This document shows positions 1 to 5,256 of a stretch of DNA of 7,296 bases, in pieces (position 1 is the first letter of the stretch; every line of letters starts with the position of its first letter). The stretch is from VHBM01 sp052386635 (lineage in GTDB: Archaea; Thermoproteota; Nitrososphaeria; Nitrososphaerales; Nitrosopumilaceae): positions 1 to 7,296 of the forward strand of contig JBQTJY010000112.1 in NCBI GenBank assembly GCA_052386635.1, read 5' to 3'. Position numbers and translations under genes: made by a program. The notes beneath the pieces were generated by a model. It did not search any database. It was not told where the DNA came from and saw only the letters and a program-made list of their open reading frames with translations.

Positions 1-50
1 AAAACCAATCAGATAAAGAATGTGGTCTGCATATGGATCATGGTAAATAG
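1..50 (+). CDS. C-terminal tail of an upstream gene (partial, unidentified)
   Basis: Read from base 3, the frame gives about 15 codons ending NQSDKECGLHMDHGK and a TAG at 48-50. The codons prefer A or T in the third position, as in the rest of the window, and the stop lies only three bases before the sat start. This is the usual picture of an upstream operon partner. The tail has one cysteine and two histidines but is too short to assign to a family. The gene starts outside the window. That the frame is coding at all is an inference from codon use and spacing. Confidence 0.4.
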   Translation, partial: NQSDKECGLHMDHGK

Positions 51-53
51 ACG

Positions 54-1199
54 TTGGCAAAGAGTAACGGCATTGCCAAACCTCTTGGTGGCAAGTTAGT
101 AAATAGAATTACTACAAAAAATACAAGTGGATTATACTCATTTTCTGTTAGCGAAGATGTTGCTAACGATATAGAAAATATTGCAGATGGAATATTCAGC
201 CCGCTTGAAGGATTTCTTGGCCAAAATGATTTTGAGAGTGTAATTAGTGAAGGCAGATTAGCAAATGGCACTTCATGGACAATACCAATAGTACTTGATG
301 TTGACAAAACAACAGGTAAAAAACTAAAAGATGAATCTGATGTTTTATTAAAAAATCCACAAGGAAATGGATTTGCAATTTTACATGTTAAAGACCTTTA
401 TTCATTTGATAAAGAAAAAACTGCAAATGGTGTGTATGGAACTCTAGACACAAAACACCCAGGAGTTGCAAAAACAATGGCAATGAATGATTTTCTAGTG
501 GGTGGAACAATTGACTACATTAAACGTCCTGATGATGGATTTATTAGAAAATACAGAAAGACTCCAACAGAAACTAGAGCAGATTTTGAAAAGTCTGGCT
601 GGAAAACCATAGTAGCATTTCAAACTAGAAATCCACCACACGTTGCTCATGAAATATTACAAAAAACTGCACTTACTACAAGAGATGGCCTCTTTGTTAA
701 TCCACTTATTGGCAAAAAAAAGTCTGGTGACTTTACAGACGAAGTTATAATAAAATCATATGAAGTATTAATTGAAAATTATTACGCTAAAAATCGATGC
801 AAGCTGGCAACATTGCATACAGAAATGAGATATGCTGGACCAAAAGAAGCGATACATCACGCTATAATGAGACAAAACTACGGATGTACCCACATTATAA
901 TAGGTAGAGATCATGCTGGTGTAGGAAATTATTATTCACCATTTGCAGCACAAGATATATTCAAAAACTATTCAGATCTTGAGATAACTCCCATCTTCTT
1001 TCCAGCATTTTTTTATTGTAAAAAATGTATTACATTTACTAATGAAAGAGTATGTCCACATGGAGTAGAAACTAGAGATGAAATAAGTGGCACTAAACTT
1101 CGAGAAATGATTCAGAATAAAAAAGCACCATCAGAATTTATTCTTAGACCAGAAGTTTCAAAAATTATAATGAATCACAACAATCCTTTTGTTGACTAG
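54..1199 (+). CDS. sat: Sulfate adenylyltransferase (ATP sulfurylase)
   Basis: Makes adenosine 5'-phosphosulfate and pyrophosphate from ATP and sulfate in the cytoplasm, the first step of sulfate activation for assimilation. The 381-residue protein has the N-terminal KPLGGKLVNR motif at about residues 9-18, the nucleotide-binding QTRNPPHVAH motif at 190-199 (QxRN followed by HxxH), and GRDHAGVG at 284-291. A likely zinc site, C322-x2-C325-x8-C334-x-H336, resembles that of bacterial and archaeal single-chain enzymes. No APS kinase domain is fused, and the length fits the stand-alone form. TTG at 54 is chosen because TAG at 48-50 closes the frame upstream and the conserved N-terminal motif begins soon after. 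There is no Shine-Dalgarno site, so translation may be coupled to the preceding frame, which ends three bases earlier. In an autotrophic ammonia oxidiser the expected role is sulfur assimilation. Family assignment is firm; the exact start is less so. Confidence 0.95.
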   Translation: MAKSNGIAKPLGGKLVNRITTKNTSGLYSFSVSEDVANDIENIADGIFSPLEGFLGQNDFESVISEGRLANGTSWTIPIVLDVDKTTGKKLKDESDVLLKNPQGNGFAILHVKDLYSFDKEKTANGVYGTLDTKHPGVAKTMAMNDFLVGGTIDYIKRPDDGFIRKYRKTPTETRADFEKSGWKTIVAFQTRNPPHVAHEILQKTALTTRDGLFVNPLIGKKKSGDFTDEVIIKSYEVLIENYYAKNRCKLATLHTEMRYAGPKEAIHHAIMRQNYGCTHIIIGRDHAGVGNYYSPFAAQDIFKNYSDLEITPIFFPAFFYCKKCITFTNERVCPHGVETRDEISGTKLREMIQNKKAPSEFILRPEVSKIIMNHNNPFVD

Positions 1200-1200
1200 A

Positions 1201-1208
1201 TTTTTATT
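1201..1208 (+). promoter_or_regulatory. Possible TATA-like box of the exported-protein gene
   Basis: TTTTTATT is centred about 25 nt before the GTG at 1230, the spacing expected if transcription starts at the start codon. It also lies directly after the sat stop codon, so the T-run could instead help terminate the sat transcript. Weak match; supported mainly by the same spacing at three other starts in the window. Confidence 0.33.
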
Positions 1209-1229
1209 CACGCACCATCGAGCCAAACT

Positions 1230-1895
1230 GTGAAACATAATATCGTATTAATCTTAATTTTATCATTAACTCTAAGTCCTATCTATGGTCAATCTCAATC
1301 AAACCCATCCTTAGTTTTACATACAACTGAGATACCTTACTACGAATTTAATAAAATTGCAAATGATGCACAAATTATTAAATTAGATAAAACCCATGCA
1401 GTGAGCTGGCAAATTACAATTGATAACAAACTACTCTATGCAAATCCAAATGGTAATGCCGTAATACGATTCTATGATGCAACTATTAAGGAAAAATTCA
1501 TTGAAATAGGCATGGGTAGCCCTCCTGATGAAAAATTTTGGATTGCCGCATGGATGCCAGAAAATGGCTATGTTGTTGTTCATAACAGACTAGAGCGAGG
1601 ATGGATTCCAGGCCAAAAGATTGTTGCTGCGTATACAGATAATGCAGGACTGACCATCAATAACGGAGAAAGAATAGTTGTTTCCAATTTAGACATCGAA
1701 AATTTTGCTATAGCTGCCTATTCTATCCATGGAATGGAAAGCTCAACAGACCCTCCTGCCATAAACTCTGGAAACCTAATTGTTGATTTTATCTCAGGAA
1801 ATCCAGCTGAAAATCCTCTAAGCATATTGCCTTTTGTTATTTCAGGTATTATTGGAATAATAATTGCAATTTTACTCGTTCTTAAGAAGCGTTAG
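1230..1895 (+). CDS. Uncharacterised exported protein with C-terminal membrane anchor
   Basis: I do not recognise a family. The 221-residue product starts with a clear signal peptide: Lys2, a hydrophobic core at about 5-17, and a likely cleavage near residues 20-24 (YGQSQS). Residues 25-190 look like a beta-rich domain without cysteines, with many aromatic residues (WQITIDNK at 60-67, FWIAAWMP at 103-110, RGWIPGQK at 123-130). A single hydrophobic helix at about 198-217 is followed by KKR, which predicts an extracellular domain held by one C-terminal helix with a very short cytoplasmic tail. GTG at 1230 is chosen because it places the signal peptide at the very N-terminus; no Shine-Dalgarno site is present. 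The gene follows sat by 30 nt, and its last 14 nt overlap the end of the convergent nth gene. A surface or pseudoperiplasmic role is inferred from topology only; nothing links it functionally to sulfate activation. Confidence 0.85.
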   Translation: MKHNIVLILILSLTLSPIYGQSQSNPSLVLHTTEIPYYEFNKIANDAQIIKLDKTHAVSWQITIDNKLLYANPNGNAVIRFYDATIKEKFIEIGMGSPPDEKFWIAAWMPENGYVVVHNRLERGWIPGQKIVAAYTDNAGLTINNGERIVVSNLDIENFAIAAYSIHGMESSTDPPAINSGNLIVDFISGNPAENPLSILPFVISGIIGIIIAILLVLKKR

Positions 1896-2532
1896 TTTTG
1901 TAGTATTTACAAATTTTTTTAATTTTACAAACATTACACATTGGTGAAATTGGTTTGCAGATGTTTTGTCCAAACATAACAAAAGTGTCATTTATTTCAA
2001 GCCAGTACTTCTGTGGAATTTTTTTCATTAATTTTATCTCTGTTTCTTCAGGGGTCTTTGTATCAACAAGCCCTAACCTGTTTGAGATCCTATGAACATG
2101 TACATCTACAGGTATGGCAGGTTTTTCAAAAGCATAAACTAGAACACAGTTTGCAGTTTTTCTGCCAACCCCCGGAAGTGTTATGAGCGTATCTAGATCA
2201 TCAGGAACTTTTCCATTAAATTGTGTATCTATTATCGAAGCAACTTCGATAATTCTTTTAGCTTTTACATGGTAAAACCCAATTGATCTTATTATTTTTT
2301 CAACATCTCTAACTTTGGCATTAGCTAGTGCTTTTACAGATCTGTATCTTGTAAATAATTTACCTGCAACTTTGGTTGTACTCTCATCCTTTGTTCTTGC
2401 TGAAAGAATAGTGCCGATTAATATGTTGAAAGGATCACCTTTTTCTACATCATGCAGCTGTCGCAGTGCTGTCATACGTGGTGGCTTTACAGCATTCATA
2501 GTTTTGATCATTCCACTGAGGATGTTTTTCAT
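1882..2532 (-). CDS. nth: Endonuclease III (DNA glycosylase/AP lyase)
   Basis: Base-excision repair enzyme that removes oxidised pyrimidines and cuts the resulting abasic site. The 216-residue protein is about the length of E. coli Nth and has all the diagnostic parts. The helix-hairpin-helix LPGVGRKTANCV at 119-130 contains the catalytic lysine K125. The aspartate D143 lies in PVDVHVHRISNRLG. The C-terminal [4Fe-4S] loop has the canonical spacing C192-x6-C199-x2-C202-x5-C208. The protein appears intact and active. ATG at 2532 is supported by a TATA-like box about 27 nt upstream, which suggests a leaderless mRNA; the next Met (residue 8) is a possible but less likely start. The gene diverges from the aconitase X pair across a shared 108-nt region and converges with the exported-protein gene. 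It is probably transcribed alone. A glycosylase-only or MutY-like variant is unlikely given the lysine and the close match to Nth. Confidence 0.95.
   Translation of the reverse strand: MKNILSGMIKTMNAVKPPRMTALRQLHDVEKGDPFNILIGTILSARTKDESTTKVAGKLFTRYRSVKALANAKVRDVEKIIRSIGFYHVKAKRIIEVASIIDTQFNGKVPDDLDTLITLPGVGRKTANCVLVYAFEKPAIPVDVHVHRISNRLGLVDTKTPEETEIKLMKKIPQKYWLEINDTFVMFGQNICKPISPMCNVCKIKKICKYYKTNAS
1914..1920 (+). terminator. Possible T-tract terminator of the exported-protein gene
   Basis: A run of seven T on the plus strand lies 19-25 nt after the TAG at 1893-1895 and is followed by AATTTTAC. Archaeal RNA polymerase can terminate at such tracts without a hairpin. The tract lies inside the 3' end of the convergent nth gene, so it is also under coding constraint (it falls in the Lys/Ile-rich end of nth). 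Confidence 0.35.
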
Positions 2533-2556
2533 AGTAATGCTATGAAACTAATTGTC

Positions 2557-2562
2557 TTATAA
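2557..2562 (-). promoter_or_regulatory. TATA-like box of nth
   Basis: TTATAA (on the minus strand within AGATTATAAG) is centred about 27 nt upstream of the nth ATG. The preceding minus-strand bases AAGAG are purine-rich, as in a TFB recognition element. The spacing implies a transcript with little or no leader, in agreement with the absence of a Shine-Dalgarno site. Confidence 0.55.
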
Positions 2563-2610
2563 TCTACTCTTGAATTTTGAATAAACTATTTTGGATCTTG
2601 TCAGTACAAG

Positions 2611-2617
2611 TATTATA
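2611..2617 (+). promoter_or_regulatory. TATA-like box of the aconitase X operon
   Basis: TATTATA, preceded by ACAAG, is centred about 27 nt before the ATG at 2641. No Shine-Dalgarno sequence is seen between them, so a leaderless mRNA is likely. It lies about 50 nt from the oppositely oriented nth box, so the two promoters share one short intergenic region. Confidence 0.55.
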
Positions 2618-2640
2618 CCACTCACAAGTCAATAACAATT

Positions 2641-3804
2641 ATGGAGTTAACAAAGGAAGAAGAATCAGCTCTTAAAGGAGAGAATGGCGAAGTACTTGAA
2701 CTTGCATATAGAATTCTAGTGGCTACAGGCGAGGCTATCAATGCTGATAGACTAGTTCCTATTCATTGGGCACATCTTTCAGGTGTAAATTATAACACAA
2801 TAGGCGATGCAGGCGAAGAATTTCTTTCAAAGCTAAGCAAAGATGCAAAGGTTCAGGTAAAAACAACGGTAAACCCAATGGGCTTTGATGTTGACAAAGT
2901 TTCAGATTACAAATTAGATGATGATTTTATAAAAAAACAACAAAGCATTAGTGAATCATATAAAAAAATGGGCGTAGTTCCATCTTTTTCTTGCATCCCT
3001 TATGAAATATTTGATCTCCCACAAAAAAATACTCAAGTTTCATTTGCAGAAAGTAACGCCGCAATCTATGCTAATTCAATAGCACAACTTAAAACAAATA
3101 AAGAAAGTGCATTTAGTGCACTAGCTAGTGCACTCACAGGAAAAAGTCCTTATTCTGATTTAAGAAAAGAAGAATCAGATAGTCCTAATCTTACAATTCA
3201 AATGAAAGTTAAAAACTCTAGCGAGCTAACATATGGCCTATTAGGATATTTTGCTGGCAAAGTTGCTGGCAGTTCAGTTAGAATCTCTGGTGCAGGTGAT
3301 CTTGACAAACGTAGCTGTAAAGCATTATGTGGTGGTATGGGAACATCTGGGCAGTGCGGAAAGTTTGTTCTAGATGATAATGATGATCAGTCTGAAAAGG
3401 TTGATTTTGATAATAAAGAAATGCAAAATATCCATGATGAGCTAAACACAACAGATTCTGGTGATCTTGTAGTACTTGGAAGCCCACAACTTGGGCTAGA
3501 GGAAATATCTGATCTAGCTGTGATGCTGAAGGGAAGATCATTTAAAAAACGATGCATGATATTTTGTCCAAGAGCAATTCAAAAACAAGCTTCTGATCTT
3601 GGATATACAAATACATTAAAGCGAGCTGGTTGTGAAATGCTTTTTGATTGTTGTACATGTCTGACGCCCCTAATAGACAAAGATGATGTAGACGGAGTCA
3701 TAACAAATAGCATTAAAGGCGCATATTATCTAAAAAATTCCAATAACGTCAAAGTAAACCTAAAACCACTTTCTCAAATCATAGACAATGAAACAAAATG
3801 GTAA
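2641..3804 (+). CDS. Aconitase X large (catalytic) subunit, probable mevalonate-5-phosphate dehydratase large subunit
   Basis: Large subunit of the two-part aconitase X family (DUF521). In archaea the two-subunit enzyme dehydrates (R)-5-phosphomevalonate to trans-anhydromevalonate 5-phosphate. This is the step before a UbiD-type decarboxylase in the modified mevalonate pathway to isoprenoid lipids. Family marks in the 387 residues are SCIPYE at 117-122, FAESNAAIYANS at 135-146, GDLVVLGSPQLGLEEI at 274-289, a cysteine-dense FDCCTCLTPLI at 335-345, and TNSIKGAYYL at 355-364 near the C-terminus. Cysteines at 118 and 338 fall where the family usually has iron-sulfur ligands. Further cysteines at 226, 230, 239, 305, 309, 331, 337 and 340 are unusual, and S281/Q283 stand where I recall Cys/His in relatives. 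ATG at 2641 has a well-placed TATA-like box. The stop codon overlaps the small-subunit start, so the two are translationally coupled. A hydroxyproline dehydratase role is the alternative but is less likely with a split archaeal enzyme. Confidence 0.88.
   Translation: MELTKEEESALKGENGEVLELAYRILVATGEAINADRLVPIHWAHLSGVNYNTIGDAGEEFLSKLSKDAKVQVKTTVNPMGFDVDKVSDYKLDDDFIKKQQSISESYKKMGVVPSFSCIPYEIFDLPQKNTQVSFAESNAAIYANSIAQLKTNKESAFSALASALTGKSPYSDLRKEESDSPNLTIQMKVKNSSELTYGLLGYFAGKVAGSSVRISGAGDLDKRSCKALCGGMGTSGQCGKFVLDDNDDQSEKVDFDNKEMQNIHDELNTTDSGDLVVLGSPQLGLEEISDLAVMLKGRSFKKRCMIFCPRAIQKQASDLGYTNTLKRAGCEMLFDCCTCLTPLIDKDDVDGVITNSIKGAYYLKNSNNVKVNLKPLSQIIDNETKW
3115..3134. repeat. Perfect 20-bp palindrome inside the aconitase X large subunit gene
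   Basis: The ten bases AGTGCACTAG are followed directly by their reverse complement CTAGTGCACT when read across 3115-3134. In frame the stretch encodes SALASAL at residues 159-165, a short alanine/leucine repeat, so the symmetry partly comes from repeated codons (AGT GCA CTA GCT AGT GCA CTC). There is no other copy in the window. No function can be assigned. Confidence 0.8.
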
Positions 3805-4178
3805 AAAAAGTCATAGTAAAAGGAAAAGCCAAAGGAAAAATCTTGAAATCACAAATACCAATTAATTTCCTTGGTGCAGTAGATAAAAAAACTGGCGTTA
3901 TACGCGATGATAAGCATGATTTGTTTCAAAAATCCATCAAGAATACTATTCTTGTTTTTCCATATGGAGTTGGAAGTAGTGTAGGCGCATATACGATATA
4001 TTCTCTCAAGTCAAACAATTCAGCCCCTTATGCTATGATTTGTAAAAAAGCTGATCTTACTGTAGCATCTGGTTGTGCCTTGGCAAACATTCCATTAGTA
4101 ATTGTAACACAAAAAGAATATGATTCAATTAAAAACGGCGAAGAAATATCTCTTGACACAGAATCTAAAACTCTATAG
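3798..4178 (+). CDS. Aconitase X small (swivel) subunit, probable mevalonate-5-phosphate dehydratase small subunit
   Basis: Partner of the large subunit (DUF126 swivelling domain); together they form the active dehydratase, with the active site between the two domains. In the 126 residues the family pattern is plain. KGKAKGKIL at 8-16 matches the usual start of the domain. INFLGAVDKKTGVIRDDKHDL at 22-42 is the substrate-side loop. ILVFPYGVGSSVGAY at 51-65 contains the conserved serine motif of this family (S60/S61). SAPYAMICKKAD at 75-86 and ASGCALANIPLV at 90-101 follow. The ATG at 3798 lies inside the last codons of the large subunit (7-nt overlap, ATGGTAA) with no Shine-Dalgarno site, pointing to termination-reinitiation and matched subunit amounts. 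The 3' end overlaps the convergent AMMECR1 gene by 6 nt. Length and motifs are complete. Confidence 0.9.
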   Translation: MVKKVIVKGKAKGKILKSQIPINFLGAVDKKTGVIRDDKHDLFQKSIKNTILVFPYGVGSSVGAYTIYSLKSNNSAPYAMICKKADLTVASGCALANIPLVIVTQKEYDSIKNGEEISLDTESKTL

Positions 4179-4784
4179 CTTCTGTTGTATTACTTTTCCG
4201 TTTGGTGTTTCTTCCTTGAAAATTATTCCTTCAAACCTAAGAACTTTTGTCTTTGGATCTTTCCAAATGTCACGAGGAAGACCAGCCTTTTCACATGTAT
4301 GGCCCAAAAATTCCTCTGCAGTCCATGCATATTCTACAGGAACTTGGGGAAGAAGCAATCCTGAAAAAGTACCATATTTTACAATTAAACCGTCACGGCC
4401 TATCTTGATCTGAGTAGGATACTCTAACGTATCAGAAACCTTGATCTCTAGTGGTGGTGTTAAAACGGTTACCTCAAAAGTTATTTCATCAAGCTCTGAT
4501 TGTTTTACCTCAGAAAAACGAGGATCCTCAGTTGCTGCAGCTATTGCTGCATCTACTAGTGCATCACATAGTCTTTTCTGTGGAAGCGGAAATCCAATAC
4601 ATCCTCTCAAACCGGTTCTATCATTTAATGTTACAAACACTCCAGATTTAAAAGAAAACTTGGATTGAAAATCATCAGATAGTTTCTTTTTGTTTTTACT
4701 AGTAAGAAATTCAGTCACAATAAGTCTAGCTGCTTGTACTAGTTCTTCCCCATCAGAATCTGATAATTCTCTATAATAGCTCAT
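4173..4784 (-). CDS. AMMECR1-domain protein
   Basis: Member of the AMMECR1 family, found in archaea, bacteria and eukaryotes, whose biochemical activity is not established. The 203 residues cover one complete domain. The hallmark GLRGCIGFPLP lies at 58-68, with C62 as its invariant cysteine. AIAAATEDPRF is at 80-90, and EVTVLTPPLEI at 104-114. The stretch GRDGLIVKYGTFSGLLLPQVPVEYAW is at 129-154, followed by TAEEFLGHTCEKAGLP at 155-170 with a second conserved-looking C164. ATG at 4784 is used; the upstream Mut7-C gene stops 14 nt inside it, so it is the third gene of a minus-strand operon after rqcH and the RNase. There is no clear Shine-Dalgarno site, so reinitiation after the upstream stop is likely. 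In other genomes the family often sits near Memo and radical-SAM genes; neither is present here. Association with ribosome rescue is inferred from the operon only. Confidence 0.92.
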   Translation of the reverse strand: MSYYRELSDSDGEELVQAARLIVTEFLTSKNKKKLSDDFQSKFSFKSGVFVTLNDRTGLRGCIGFPLPQKRLCDALVDAAIAAATEDPRFSEVKQSELDEITFEVTVLTPPLEIKVSDTLEYPTQIKIGRDGLIVKYGTFSGLLLPQVPVEYAWTAEEFLGHTCEKAGLPRDIWKDPKTKVLRFEGIIFKEETPNGKVIQQKL

Positions 4785-5256
4785 TTAGTTTAGAGACAAA
4801 TCTCTGTAAATTTCTGATATGTGTTCCTTCCCAATAGAGTTTTTTACAGTTAGTACAAGTCCAAAACTCATTTGTCTGCTTTAAAACTCCCTCAGGAACC
4901 TGAGTAACTATAAGATCCTTCTGAATTTTATGTAATGCCCCATTGCATAAAGGACAACGCGAATTATTGCCAGCAACAACACATTTTCCAAGATTGTATT
5001 TTTGATTAATCTCTAGGATCTGTTCTATTTCATCTTTTTTTGTAATTTGTACAGTTCTTACATTTTGTTTTAATGATCTTTTTACAAGCACAAAATCATT
5101 TGTTAATAGTATTCGATCTTCGTCTTTTGCAATTTGTAAAATTTTATCATCATCAATATCAGCAAAGTATAGTGAATCATAACCCAATAACCGAAGCTTT
5201 TTTGCAAGATTCCCATACATTGCGTCTACAACAAAAACCAGTTTCCTTTCATTCAT
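4771..5256 (-). CDS. Mut7-C (DUF82) PIN-like RNase domain protein with zinc ribbon
   Basis: Predicted single-strand RNase of the PIN-like fold, cytoplasmic. With the start at 5256 the protein has 161 residues. The PIN-like half has FVVDAMYGNLAKKLRLLGYD at 8-27 (acidic D11), the acidic cluster DIDDDK at 33-38, and RILLTNDFVL at 48-57 (D54), which together would bind the metal. A zinc ribbon follows, C101-x2-C104 and C134-x2-C137, then the family's YWEGTH at 141-146. An in-frame ATG at 5325 would add 23 residues and overlap rqcH by 77 nt. The start at 5256 is preferred because AGGAG lies nine bases upstream, the overlap becomes ATGAATGA (8 nt), and homologues begin just before the VVD strand. 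Its end overlaps AMMECR1 by 14 nt. The RNA target is unknown; the position behind rqcH suggests a link with stalled translation (inference). Confidence 0.88.
   Translation of the reverse strand: MNERKLVFVVDAMYGNLAKKLRLLGYDSLYFADIDDDKILQIAKDEDRILLTNDFVLVKRSLKQNVRTVQITKKDEIEQILEINQKYNLGKCVVAGNNSRCPLCNGALHKIQKDLIVTQVPEGVLKQTNEFWTCTNCKKLYWEGTHIRNLQRFVSKLNELL

Noticed and set aside
38..307. Open frame of 89 codons on the minus strand
   Set aside because: It lies opposite the well-supported sat gene, has no family resemblance, and its hydrophobic composition is the expected shadow of A/T-rich codons.
2315..2545. Open frame of 76 codons on the plus strand with hydrophobic stretches
   Set aside because: Fully opposite nth, whose catalytic and iron-sulfur motifs are intact; no independent start signal or family match.
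3481..3497. Inverted repeat AGCCCA/TGGGCT with a five-base loop
   Set aside because: Six base pairs within conserved coding sequence (GSPQLGL); expected by chance and followed by no U-tract.
4792..4805. Small inverted repeat AGAGA-CAAA-TCTCT just upstream of the AMMECR1 start
   Set aside because: Only five base pairs, inside the coding end of Mut7-C, with no T-run; too weak to call an attenuator or terminator.
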